From: Bigelowiella natans CCMP2755
Taxonomy: Eukaryota; Cercozoa; Chlorarachniophyceae
Length of the DNA: 64,000 nt
Assembly: GCA_000320545.1 (NCBI GenBank)
Contig: ADNK01002519.1
Location: 254,430 to 318,429, forward strand
Reading direction: 5' to 3'
The number at the start of each line of letters is the position of its first letter. Within the stretch, counting starts at the first letter, position 1. Under the pieces are notes generated by a model, which was not told the origin of the DNA, ran no database searches, and was given only the letters and a program-made list of their open reading frames with translations. Shown here in pieces: positions 21,475-33,658 of the stretch. The position numbers were made by a program, and so were the translations under genes.

Positions 21475-23356
21475 TCATTCACCGAGGAAAACCTTCACTA
21501 CAGAATCTGCGCCACCGCTCGCCAAGAGTGGTGACTGTCGATGATGTGCCACGCAATGTATGGCCTCATCATATTTTTTACGGTGCTGGTTAGGATCCAT
21601 ATCAATGGTGATTCCCAAATTCCTTAGATCCCACACACGAATCGACTGGTCATGACTTGCAGACGCCATTGCGACGCCATTCGTATCGATAGAGACGGAC
21701 GTCACAGCATCAGTGTGAGCGTTTTGTTTCATATCTACGCACTTTCCAGCTGCTGAGTCGAAAAGCTGATAACTGCCATCCACATTCGCTGTGACGGCTA
21801 ACTCTAAGAATGGGTGCGAAACAATCTGCATTGCATGAGCTTTCGACCTACTTTCTAATACTGAGACGGCCTGGATGAGAACACAATGATGAAATCGGAT
21901 TACGTTTTTATTATCAAAGAAAGACGATAGGGAATGTCATTCTACCTTTGCGGTTTCGATGTCATACACGATGACTTCTCCGGAGACATGCGAAACATAA
22001 AGCTGTGAACCAGTCGGGCTCATTGTGACTGAATTCAAACATCATAAGAGTAAGCATACTGATTGATGTAACTTATCCCTCAACGGAATTACCTGATGTA
22101 GGTATCGATGATGCAGCTGCATACACACTCTTGTATTTTTTTTGAGCGTCAAAGTTTGCCTGTAATTCATAAACCATATCAAATTATGAACTATTAACAT
22201 CCTGAAAGTGTTTCTTGTCCCAACCTCCCATGCTGTGACAGATCCATCTGCGCAAGCTGCGAAGACAAGCTTGCCTCCAGTACAAACACTCCAAACAGCT
22301 TCATCATGTTCAAAGCAGTTTAATGTAAAAGGGCTCATTGTCCCATATGGCGTATACCTAAAATACGTTCATACTTTTAGTGATAGCTGTATGTGTACGA
22401 GGTGTAGAAATTCCTCACTGTGTCTGCTTTTTTGTTGGATATCCATACAAGAAAACTTTTCCATCGACACCGGCAGATACGACGAGTTTTTCCGTAGCTG
22501 CTGTTGATGTCACCATGCCTTGATGGCCTCGGAATGTATAAACCGGTTCCTGTTTTTTCGACGCTTTTTTCTTCTTAATCAATTTTTCCATATCCCACAA
22601 CTTTGCGGTCCCATCTTCTGCACCCGATACCAGGAGTGGGAGCTTTGGGTGGAAGGATACCGATCGTACTCCATCTAAATGACTTCTCAAATGGCTCATC
22701 CCTTTCCATTTGTGCTGTGATTTCGTCTCTAATTCGCGGAGTTTTGTGTAACCACTCGTGATCACAGCTCCACCTTGATCTTTTATTGATTCCTTATTAT
22801 TCGCCGGATCTTGAACTTCATTCTCGATTTTGATGTCCAGGTTCGTGCCGTTATCATCTTCATCAACTTCCTGAATAACTGTGTCATCTGCAGCAATCGG
22901 TATCCCTGTTTTCTTCACAGAAGGTTCAAGAATGATCTTGTCTTTAGAACTAGACATCAAGTCCGCCATAATTTCACGCACACTTTCAGCAGTCATCCGT
23001 GCTTTAGGCAAGTATGTAGGCAATGTCCTCCATTTGGCTTTCCGGAAGGTCTTCAGATCAATCGATCTGCCATTCCGTCTGAGATTTTCCTGACCACTCA
23101 AGACATTGCTGCTCTTTTTCGTGAGTGAATTCTCTAGAAATTTAATTTTCTGTACAAGTTCTTTCTCTACTTTCTTATGCATCTCTATCGAATCCTGGAG
23201 AGCCTTCACTTTGCTCTCAAGTTGCGCTTTCTCCAAAGACCAGTTAACCCGCTCGTCATCAACCTTCTTCCATGCGACAAGTATGGTATCGATCGCATCT
23301 TTCACATTTCCCGGCGGGGCGCCAAACATGTAGCCCACACCACCGTTTTCGGCCAT
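21475..23356 (-). CDS. Striatin-like WD40 scaffold of the STRIPAK complex
   Basis: Scaffold that in other eukaryotes brings PP2A and GCK-type kinases together. Five phase-consistent exons: 23356-22419, 22357-22225, 22159-22093, 22028-21946, 21870-21475. The N-terminus has the striatin coiled coil (AIDTILVAWKKVDDERVNW followed by heptads, ending VQKIKFLENSL). A polar linker of about 130 residues follows, then a run of WD repeats (HLDGVRSVSFHP, SGAEDGTAKLWD, HEDAV-type repeats such as HDEAVWSVCTGG, ASHDQSIRVWDLR). It closes with the striatin-typical KKYDEAIHCVAHH and SGGADSVVKVF. Length (about 585 residues) is somewhat short of animal striatins. The start is the first ATG, directly before the coiled coil. 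Confidence 0.88.
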
Positions 23357-24382
23357 TGTAGGGGGGGGGGAAGAGGGAGATCTTAGTCGGTTTGGTGATC
23401 TTTGAGAATCAAAGTGCGACTTTCGATGGTGGAGAAGGGTATTTCATTCTTGTATAGCGACAATTATACCTATTTTGTCGTAATTTATGTTTCTTCTACA
23501 TCACAGGCTTTTGATTAAATTTCACACGTGATACTGCGCTGGAAGATCTCATTTTTGTGTTTTGTACCTATTTTTCGTACTCTCAAACGTCTTGATAAAA
23601 TAGTTGTCGTTCTTCAATTTTAGATTGCTATTATTCATCTTGCGCACGAAGCCCTACGATTTCTGCTGCACCGCCGCCATGAATGTAATAACCTGTCTTT
23701 CAAACAAGCTTCTGGCTGACTTTCACGCAAAACAGAAAATAAGATATTATTTTTCTCTTTTAAAGCATCATAAATGAAGACCTTTGTTAATTTTATCAGA
23801 AATGGTATATATAATGTTGTCGTTCCTCTGTATTACAACTGATATTTCAAAACAAATAAAATGACATAGCTGAACGATTCGGCGACCATAGTCCTTCCAT
23901 TTCTCCAATAAGTTGTATTTACCAAGCTTTTTTATTCCAGAAATATGGGGGATTATTTCACAAAGATGAATTGGAGTTAAGCCCAAAAAAATACAGCTGA
24001 GTTTTGAATTTATAGAGAACATATGTTTAATCCTGATAACGACACACAAATTTTATTGTCGCAAATATTCCCTCACAACCATATCCAAGTCGTCATCGCG
24101 GAGTGAGAAGCCAGAGCCCACGATGCAGGATTTTGGGGAGGTACGCAGTGAAGTAATGTGATTGTGAGTTGCAGAGTCACGACTTGTTCGAAGTAGGGTG
24201 TTTGATAGGGGAGGGATGTGTTTTCCCCTGAAAATAGGGAAGTTGAGTTGTCTTCTCCCATTAGATTTATTATTTTAGCCTGATATTAAAAGGTACATGA
24301 AAAGAGAGATGTCAAACATCACGAACTACCTCAATGAAGTTATCTTGTACTTCTTAAATTATTTCTTATCCTTTACATCTAG
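23357..24382. other. Divergent spacer between striatin and VPS29
   Basis: Mostly AT-rich sequence. It must contain the VPS29 promoter and start codon. ATG-GT pairs at about 23430 and 23803 could each form a one-codon first coding exon (ATG then donor). No other gene seen. Confidence 0.45.
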
Positions 24383-25179
24383 CTCGTACTTGTCATGGGC
24401 GATCTTTGCATCCCAAATAGAAAGGGAAAGCTGCCAGAGGAATTCAAAGCGCTACTGGTATGATGATCGCAGACATCCAGATTTCACCTTATCATCATCT
24501 TTATCATCGCCACCACCGCCGCCATCACCATTATCGCTATATGTTTATGTTTATATTCTTACCAACACCATTCAATAAATTCAATAAATAGGTTCCCGGA
24601 AAAATCAAACACGTGCTCTGTACGGGGAATGTGTGCTCGAAGTCAATGGAGCAGTACCTTCGCAATCTCGTCGTGGGAAACGCAAAAAATGTTCATATTG
24701 TAAGAGGGGACATGGACGATAACAAAACTTATCCAGAAGAAACAGTGGTCACTATTGGGGGTTTCAAAATTGGTCTCTGCCATGGCCACCAACTCGTTCC
24801 TACTGCTCATGTAGAGAGTCTCCTGAACTTACAAAGGAGATTGGATGTGGACATTTTGATTACTGGGCACACTCATCAAACGGAGGTTTACGCAAACGAT
24901 CAAAAGTACCTCATCAACCCTGGCTCCGGAACTGGAGCTTCGACATACAACGGGTATTGCATTATTATATAACGATTTATCATTGCTCTTAAATATAAAC
25001 AATATCTGACTTCGACAATGCGTCTTTTCAGAAAAGCGAGCATTCCAAGTTTTATCCTTATGGCAATCAAGGGCAATAACGTAGTAACCTTCGTCTACGA
25101 ACTTAAATTTGACCCTGAGACTAATGAGGCAAAGGTTAAAGTGTCGAAAAGTGAATTTTCGAAAGAACCTGACGAGTAA
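24383..25179 (+). CDS. VPS29: VPS29, retromer subunit
   Basis: Metallophosphoesterase-fold subunit of the retromer, which recycles cargo from endosomes. Exons 24383-24457, 24592-24953, 25032-25179 (TAA), phases matching. Diagnostic stretches: [99 protein letters not shown]. The first coding exon begins directly with LVLV after an acceptor, so the initiator Met must come from an upstream exon, probably a bare ATG joined in phase 0. Otherwise translation starts at the internal MGD, which would lose the first beta strand. The usual family length (about 180 residues) is matched, with a short acidic extension at the C-terminus. Confidence 0.95.
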
Positions 25180-25727
25180 TTGGAAAGTTATGTAAATCAT
25201 AATACTACGATATTTAGGGTTGAATACACGGTAATAGTAAGCGAGAAAATTAGTTTTCCTTTGAGTGATGAATTTGCAATGTGTGCGTGCTGGCTTGCGG
25301 CGGGTTCGGCACGTAGCTAGCGAAGCAAGTGGTGACCATTGTACGTGGCAGCTTCCTTGCGTGCCTCTAGACCTATCTATGCAAGCTATGCGCTATGCAA
25401 TTCAATGCATAAACTGTGCTGCATACTATAGCATAGCTAGCAAGACGCAAATTTCGTGTCGGAAACATCACCAAAAAGATGTATATATATCATCCGATCC
25501 GCGCTGCATATAGCCAGTCATCATGTTCGGCACATCTCTAGCATAGATTTATATTATTTAGACATTGTCTAAATCTTGCGTAGGCAATGCAAGGCGTGTA
25601 GAAGCTACATCTACTTCGCTACATTTACATGTAGAATCGCTGCGCTACACGCAGCTTATTTTAGTAACAGTCAGCCAAGTATCGTACATCGAATTTCCTC
25701 CGTACGTGGCTACCGGCATGATATTAT
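25180..25727. other. Palindrome-rich spacer between VPS29 and ECM29
   Basis: Converging gene ends. From about 25265 to 25700 there are many TAGCTAGC, GCATA, TGCATA, ACGTGGC and CTAGAC words. No supported gene. Confidence 0.5.
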
Positions 25728-26462
25728 TTACAGATACATATTTTCACCTGCACCCTCAGCAGACTTCGCGTCGTCTTCAGTTTCCATTGAGACTGAAGCA
25801 GCAGCGTTCAGCGCGTCGTCAAAAGCAGCTAAAACCTTCGTTGCCAACGTCACGACTCCAGGATCCTGATGGAAGCAATGTGTATAAAGCAAAAGGATGA
25901 TTAGCACTTGCACGACGAACTACTAATTCAGTTCTTCTTACCTTATCTTTGAGCAATGTAGAGATCATTTTAATAAGCTTCTCCCAGCTGCCGGGGGACA
26001 CGAGCAACCGCGAAACGTAACATGGAGGTTGGAGAGGGGTGAGGGATCAACAAATAAGGCATCGTCTCAGAGCACAAAATATCAGCAGATAACATCTGTG
26101 CGTGTACGTGCGTTTATTCGTTTTGTTAGTTTCTCTATCTATCGTTCTCTTTCATAACCAGACCTTTTTCCCGGCATGATCACACCGAGCGGCTTTCCTC
26201 GCTCTCCCATCTTCATCGCCGCCTTCAATCCTGCTAGGCGTACAGCAGCGTACTTCTGATCTTCTAGGGCTGAGCAAACGGCATCCACGGCCTTTGCTGC
26301 ATCATCGCTGCTCAGTGCTGGGGCTCTGGTGCTTTGGCTGAGGTAAATGGACTCAAAAACGTAGACTAGTGCCTCGAGAGAAGCGACTCGGACATTCCAT
26401 GTTGTACCAGTCTATTGGGGGGGGGGGACAAGGGGGGCCACAGAATCAGTGTTGCTTTGTGA

Positions 26463-26493
<31 letters not shown>

Positions 26494-26504
26494 TATGTGT
26501 GTAT

Positions 26505-26572
<68 letters not shown>

Positions 26573-28800
26573 AGCTTAGCCACAGTTGGGTCATAATAAG
26601 ATCTCTGAACGCTACTACTGCTGCTGCAACAATTGTCAGTGCACGTCCTTCCCTTCTTCCTCCTCCTCCTCCTCCGCCCTGTTATATCTACCTGATGGCG
26701 GGCAATTGTGTTTATGACCCACTTGGAGTTGTCCAGCATAGTCCTATAGCTTCCAGGAAGTGAACGAGATCGTGGCCAGCTTTTGCCAAGGCACTTCAGC
26801 TTCGCCGCCCTTAACACGGGGTTAAATTCGTTGCTAGTGCTGCTGCTACCGCTACTACTGCTCTCTGTTTCTTCTCCAAGTCTCATCGTCTTTTTGGGAC
26901 TACTATGCTTATTATCATCATTATTACTATTGTTAGAATTATCATCAATGGCATTGCTGCTCCCCGGCTGCTCTAGCTTCTTATCTGTACCAGCAGAAGA
27001 TCTAGAGTTGTTGCTGCTGCTCCCATCGTCTGTTGTTTCCCCGTTGTTGGGCTGCAACGAGCCTATAGCGACACGGGCAGATGCGAACATGTCCTTGCTC
27101 GGAAGTGCATCAGCGAGTGTACCAGCGCAGGCAAGGGCTGAGAGTCGGAACTTACGACCCCCCCTCCCTGGCTCAGCCACGTAGTGGTGTATGGCTTCGA
27201 TGATGGAAGTCTGTGTTGCCCCCTCCAGCATCTCGGAGCAGTGCGTGAATAGAGAACCCGCGAGAGCGAACAACACAGATTTGTTGCTCCAGAAACGAGG
27301 ATTTTGGAGAGCTGTAAGCGTGAGGGAGATGATCCTTGGAACATGCTGTTTGAGGCGAGGATTCTTGGACTTCGCAGCAAGGGTGAGGGCATGCTCCAGT
27401 GCTGTGATCGACATCTTCTTGAGGAAGTACGAGGGAGATTGAAACATGGAGATGCACAACCCGATAACTTCCTCTAGATATAATCCTAACCCGTTCTCCA
27501 TGCCCGGTGTGCAATCATTCCAGCATTCTTCCCATGCCGCCTTTGTTTCCTTGTCCGGATCGTGAAGTGCTATGAAAGCGACTGGCAGCAGCTCCTTATC
27601 GTACCTTTTCGTCGCCTCCAGTGCCTTTGAAGCCATGTACTTGCACGTCTCTCCAGCTGCTAGCCTCTTTCTCTGTGTGCTCTCTGTGAAGTTATCTGGA
27701 AAGGAGAATACAAAGTCTTCGTCGTCAACGCCACCAATAGCGCCATCGCTCTTCTTCTTCCTTTTCAGCTCGGCGTTGGTATACAGCTTGACGACGTTCT
27801 TGACCACTCTTTCAACCTCCTTTGGCTTCGAAACAGCACAAAGCTGGCCGATTGTACGCGCGTACTCTTTCCTCACGGTAGCGCTGGGGTCTGACAGCCC
27901 TCTTGTGAATGCTCGCAGCATCTCCCCAGATGCTCGTTCGAGTGCATTCTTGCTCTCAGGCCCTGCGGCACCCATTCTTGCTTGCATGACCAGTCTTGAA
28001 GCAAACCTTGCACAGCCTGTCAATGTTGGTAGTCCAAGGCCTTGTCGCACCAGACCAGCAATCCCCGATGCAACCTACCAAGGCGCAGTTCCGATGTCAA
28101 TCATTGTGTGTGTATGTGTGTACACAAGCAATGAGATCCCCTCCCTCCCTCCTTCCCTCTCTCTCCCATCGTACTTCAAGATAGTTCAGAGCAGTTCATC
28201 ATCTTCTTCTTTTTTTTCCTCCTCCTCCTCCTAATCCTCCTCCTCTTTTTCTAGTACTACCTGCGGCACGGAAGAAGTGTCACCGACTGCAGCATCCAAG
28301 CACACATCCAGGGCCTCTTGCAAAGGCGACTGGGAGACTTGCTGCAAACGCAGTCTTTCTAGCTGTTCCTCCGTCAGGTCAATTGAAGCAGCATGAAATT
28401 GCATATACGATAAGGCTTGTGGCTCTAAGGTTGACATGGCGGAGAGCAGCCCTGTCACCAGTAGCTGCAGGTGCGGAGAGATCAAACGAGACGCTGCTTT
28501 GACAATTCGCAGTAAGGCGCCTACGGAAACACCCTGAACCTCCTGTACTTTGTGCGTCATGCCCTCCTCGCCAGCAAGGAGGGGGATCAGCACGTTGAGA
28601 GCGGCCTTTGCATGGGACGTACGGGTTCTTGTGGGGTTGGATAGGCGCTCAGAAAGGCTCGTGAGAGATCGTATCAGGAAGAAACCTGCAAGATGATGAT
28701 GATAATAATAATAATAATGATGATGATGATGATGAAACAGAACAAGAAGGAGAAGAAGGAAAATGAATAGAGGGATAACTGTTACCTAGACTGCTACTGC

Positions 28801-28833
<33 letters not shown>

Positions 28834-31800
28834 TACTAAAATACTACTACTACCAAATAGACCCACCCTCTTTCCTCACAGTCTCCTTCCTGTCATCAAT
28901 CAGCCTAAATCCCATCCTCCATATCATCTTGAGCTCCTCGATGATCTGCTCAGCCTTAACGCCATGAAGCAATGAAGCGGTAGCTGTAGCGGCAGACTGT
29001 CTAACCCTCCATTGCGACTTGCCCATGGCCCCGAGCAGTTCCTTCAGAATCGGCTTGAAATGACGGGCTTCTAAAGGACGCTGGCGGCCTGTCTTCCTGT
29101 CCACCATTAGGTTGTTCCAAAGCTCCTCCATCGACGCCCGAATCTTCGGGTCGGGATCATGCTTATATCGGAATAGCTTTGGAATGAGAAACTCCAGGCT
29201 GGGCCTGAGCCGCTCAGAGGCCTTTAGTATCGATCCGAGAGAAAACGCTGCTCCCGACTTAGAATTCCATATTGAATGGTGTGCGGCGAGATCCATAAAC
29301 TCGTAAACAAGGTCGGGCTGACCTATATCCGTCGCCATCGTGCAGAGCTCCGCATACGTTGCCATCTTCCCACCGCCGCTTGAGGAAGAGGAGGAGGAGG
29401 ATCCGACCCCCACTTTGATCTCTGTATCACCTGTGACTTTGCGTGTGCCTGCTTTGAAGACATGAGACAGCGCGTCGATGAGCTCTTCCTTGGTCTTATC
29501 GTCGCCAATCTCGTAAAGTACAGCAAGGCCTTTGCTTGCACACTCTTGTGTAAGTTGCCGGGACTCTGTAAGCGCGACAGAAAACGCCTTCTGGATGCGT
29601 TGGGCGCGGTCAAGAACGGCTTTTCCGTTTTTCTTACTAGTCTTCTCCTCTATCATACTGCTGCTGCCTTTGTCTCCTTTCTCCCCCCCCCCCTCCCCTC
29701 CTCCTCCTTCTCCTCCTCCATATTTAACTAGACAGAGCAGCCACGTGCATGCAGATGCGCGCTGGATCTGGCTCCCTTGATTGATGTGGCTTGAGAGGAT
29801 TCGATCGAGGATATCACCCATCCCATCACCTGCCGGACCTCCAGCGACATCTACGAGCGCCTCCCCCACTGCGAAATGTAGTTCCTCGTGAGAGCTATTC
29901 TTGAGGCTGATGAGCCCATCAAAGCCTCTGCGTCTCCAAATCGGCCTGTTATCGCCCTTGACTATCTTCCCAATGGCTCTCACGGCCTCTTCTGGAACCC
30001 TGGCTTCACTCCGCCCCCCATTCTTCTTCACTGTACTAGCGCTCAGCCTTGCTAAGCGGCGGAATATAGCACAACGATCTGCTGCCTCCGCGGATGTTAT
30101 CTTCGCCTCGAAGCGAAGGCGTTTCTCTGTCCAGTATGCATCATCTTCCTTCTTCTCTTTCTTCTTCTCCTTTTCCTCATTCCCGCTGCTATCCTTCGTT
30201 GGCTTGGTTGCAGTAGCAGTAGTATCCTCCGTTTTGCCTCCTTGATCATCTTCTTCCTTCTCCCAACGTCCCTCGGGGAGGGGGAGGGGTCCTATAGACC
30301 CCATTCTCTGGAAGCCCTTGCAGCACTGCGAACCCACCATTGCGGAATGATGGCTGAGAAGAACGGCCATCGAGGCACACATCCGCTTCACCAACTCGAT
30401 ACCTGTGTTGCTACTGCTGCTGCTACTGCTCTCCATTTTGCCATCGTTCGTAGGTTTGTTGGCCGCTTGTGACGACAGCAGCAGCTCTGATGCGACCACA
30501 CATCCACCAAGCAACGCTCCAACGAGAGCCCCGGTATCAACAGAGAGGTCTTCCAGCTTGGAAGGGGGGTGGGAGCAGGGGAGAATGCTGCTCTGCATCA
30601 AGTCGATTTGTTGTGATATTTCAGAGGGCTACATATGCATGCAGCATAACGACGACGAGGACCGAGGAGGCAGGGGCAAGAGATAACAAGGCCAAATAGA
30701 CCAAAATGAGAAGAAGTAATGAGATTATTGGGAGAAATCATATCAGCAAGGACGATGGAGGGGAGGAGGAGGAGGAGGAGGAGGAGGAGGAGGAGGCGCT
30801 AGAGAACAGCAACAGCTGTTGCAGTAATGATAAAACTTTTAGACAATTGGAAAAAAACGAAACCAACTACTACTACACTAACAACAACAACAACTACTAC
30901 CACTACCTCATTTTGGAGAGCCTTGAAGAAGAGGAGTAGAATACCCTCGGACGAAGCGACTAATTTGGGTGATTTCTCCACGATTTCGCCCAGCACGGCA
31001 TAGGCAGCGCCCATCAACTTGGTTGAGACCTGCACACGTTGCTCCGTTTTCTTCTCACTCTCGAGCGCCGCAGCTACATTCGCAGGAGCTGGCCTCTTCT
31101 TCGCTTTCGTCGCCTTCTGCTGTTTGTATAGCTGAACCAACGTCAGCATGAATTTGAAGTAATTACGACAAATGAGACTCAATGAGCGGCCTGAAGGCAT
31201 GTTCCTCAAACTCCAACGAAGATACTCAAGGCCTTCCAATCGAAGCTTCTCGTTGGACGAGGCGCCAGGAGATAGCACTGCTTGAGCAACGAGCATGATG
31301 CTATCTGCTGCACGCATTGCTGCCACTTTTGACTGACACAGATACCGCAGCACCAACGCACGTAGCCTCAGGTGCACGCTTCGACGTCTCTTTGCCTTAG
31401 GAATTGCAGATGTCTTGCTGGCTGCTTGGGCGGTCGCCGTGTCACCTAGGAACATTCGTAGCAACACCGTCGTGACCCTGGCTTTCGAATCGTCGAGGGA
31501 GAAGAAGGAAGTTGCAGCGGAGGAGATACCTGTGTGGATGATGATGATGATGATGATGACGATGATGATGAAGACTAACTACTGATGCTGCTGCTGCTGC
31601 TGCTGCTTCTACTCTTACAAGTACAACTCCTTCCCCAATAATTCCTCCTCCTCCTACTACTACAACCTCTACGACTACTATATTTCCAATGGTGCATTAT
31701 TACCACCCATACGTCTTAGGTAGCTGTCAGCATCTCCTGGGAGTCTCGAATCGCTCCCACCACCACTGGCACATGCAGACAAAATGATTGGAAGCGATTC

Positions 31801-32861
31801 TGATGCTGGAATTATGCCTGATATTGCAAGACTGAGAGCGCCACGTTTCAACGCTGCCAGACGAGACTTCAGCTCCGCCTCCTTTCCTACTGCAGTTGAG
31901 CTGCTGCTGCTGCTGTTCTCTAGGGTCAAGAACAACGGGCAGACTGGCATGGAGTTGATGAGGTATTTGAGTTGCTTGAAACCCTGTTGTTTATCAGCAC
32001 CACCACCACCAGCAGCAGCATGCATCATCACCGTCAAACTAAGCATTCTGATGATGACATAATAAATCTACTCGTACGATGTTCACGCAATTCTCCCCCC
32101 CCTCCTCCTCATTGTTATTACATATTGCTAGGTTATCATCGACACATTCACCGTCAGTAGTAATAGCGCACGTATGATACCTCTGCGCTTAGGCCTGGGC
32201 AAGGCAAACCCTGAGATACACCGACGAAGTTGTCCGAATACAGCATCAGATTTAGAAGATGAGAGCTGAGAGCTTCCAAATCAGCACGATCTAACGCCAA
32301 TTCACGAGGCAATTCTTTCGAATCATGGCCTTTCGACTCTGGTCCTGTTTTTCCAATACCTTCGTGCTGTGCTCCTTTTTCTCCTCCTTCTTCTCCTGGC
32401 GACCTTGGGGTTAAGAACGCAAGTGCTTGCGCGACGTTGTTCCCAGGGCTCCCTCCCCTCCAGTCAAATGCAGGAAGTGCTGTAGCAACAAGGTGCAGCA
32501 CTTGCAACCTTAGATTTTCGCTTTTGATTTTAGAAACGCCTTTTAACAGTCGCGGCAAGAGCTGGGACCGACGGTCAGAGTCGAGATCCTTCTTGGGAAA
32601 AGCCTTGGCTAGACATGTCAGGCACATGCTTTTTGTTACCCCGGATGATGCGGAGAGGTACACATCCATAATGTTCTCCACTGGAAGGACGACAGATTCG
32701 TTTTGAGCCTCTTTTAGCCGAGTGAATATGTGCTGCAGGACCCCAACTACCTTCGATTGTATCTTCACGCTGGGCTTGTCTAACATCGGTAGCACCTTTG
32801 GCAAGACCCTCACTACTGCTGCTCCAAATTTTTCTGTCGGAGTTGTAGCGAACCGGAACAT
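25728..32861 (-). CDS. ECM29: ECM29-like proteasome adaptor and scaffold
   Basis: Very long HEAT-repeat protein (about 1,870-1,890 residues, the family's size) that binds 26S proteasomes. Exons: 32861-32181, 31983-31704, 31529-30907, 30628-28867, 28685-28261, 28074-26692, 26411-26164, about 26050-25945, about 25865-25728; the first seven join in phase. Evidence: N-terminal FATTPTEKFG, VLQHIFTRLKEAQ and LPVENIMDVY match the ECM29 start; LPCPGLSAE; EYLRWSLRNMPSG; and a C-terminal block with RKEYARTIGQLC, LLPVAFIALHDPD, WNDCTPGMENGLGLYLEEV and TTWNVRVASLEALVYVFESIYL. The acceptor of the penultimate exon is not resolved: no AG lies in the right phase. Loops rich in Ser, Asn and acidic residues are inserted between HEAT blocks. 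An ATG at 32861 is used, but an acceptor formed by a CA repeat just upstream may mean an extra 5' exon. Confidence 0.87.
26461..26570. repeat. Long (GT)n microsatellite
   Basis: About 110 bases of GT with occasional A substitutions, lying in the ECM29 intron between exons 28074-26692 and 26411-26164 (CA on the coding strand). Confidence 0.95.
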
Positions 32862-32863
32862 AA

Positions 32864-32902
<39 letters not shown>

Positions 32903-33658
32903 CAAAATTTACAAGTGCAAATCGTCAGGCAATCGTCAACAAGCAGCATTATTGGTTAATAACTAGAGATTGATGTATTTTGCAAAGAGGGAAGGCAATT
33001 TTATAATAGAAATCGATTTACTGAATAGAAATAAATGCAACGATCTCCCTCGATGGTGGGTTCGAATGAGCAACGAAAATAAAAAGTGAAAAGGAGCGAC
33101 GCAGCAGAGCTGTCTTGCCATCCACCTCCCACTATATTTCTATCATTTTGTCCTTTTGATGAAGGGGGTGAGAAACCGTATCTAGGGCTTCGATCTGAGT
33201 TGTCTCCTCGCTAGAAAGAGAGGAAGTCATCGTAGCAGCGCAGTGAATGCTTCCACCCCCGTCTCCTTCCTAACTTGGTTTGTGGTTCCACGAGCTTTCC
33301 GAGATTCCTTTGGGTTCCGAAGAGAACTCGATGGGTTCCGTAGAATTCCTTCTGGCAAAAAATATACGATGTCCTTAGGATAGATGATACGATTGTTTGT
33401 TTCAAAGCATTATCTTGGACTAATTTATCCTGCGACAATGATAAGAGTCTGTCGTATTGCTGAATTTGCATATGTTCTTGGATTCGTTGAATATGTTGGG
33501 AGTATTAAACGCTGATTGTTTCTTACCCGCCACCTTCCGTAACCAGCCCCTCCCCTGGGCCGATTTGAACGGGACAATCAGCTGATACAGGATCATTTCA
33601 GGACCACTACTGCATGGCTTATCATTGGACCGATTGAAGGTGGAAAAATCTCGGAGTA
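32862..33658. other. Spacer between ECM29 and a plus-strand gene
   Basis: A GT repeat (32867-32900) abuts the ECM29 start codon. The remainder contains no convincing gene. It should hold two divergent promoters. Confidence 0.5.

Noticed and set aside
22811-23386. Plus-strand frames opposite striatin
   Set aside because: Shadows of the first striatin exon.
26369-26596. Frames over the long GT repeat and CRISPR-like periodicity of microsatellites
   Set aside because: Simple dinucleotide repeats, not spaced direct repeats; cysteine/valine strings are translation of GT units.
26783-30686. Plus-strand frames of 60-220 codons
   Set aside because: Antisense of ECM29 exons, rich in Leu/Ser from complementary codons.
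32437-32706. Plus-strand frame opposite the first ECM29 exon
   Set aside because: Shadow; the minus-strand frame has clear ECM29 motifs.
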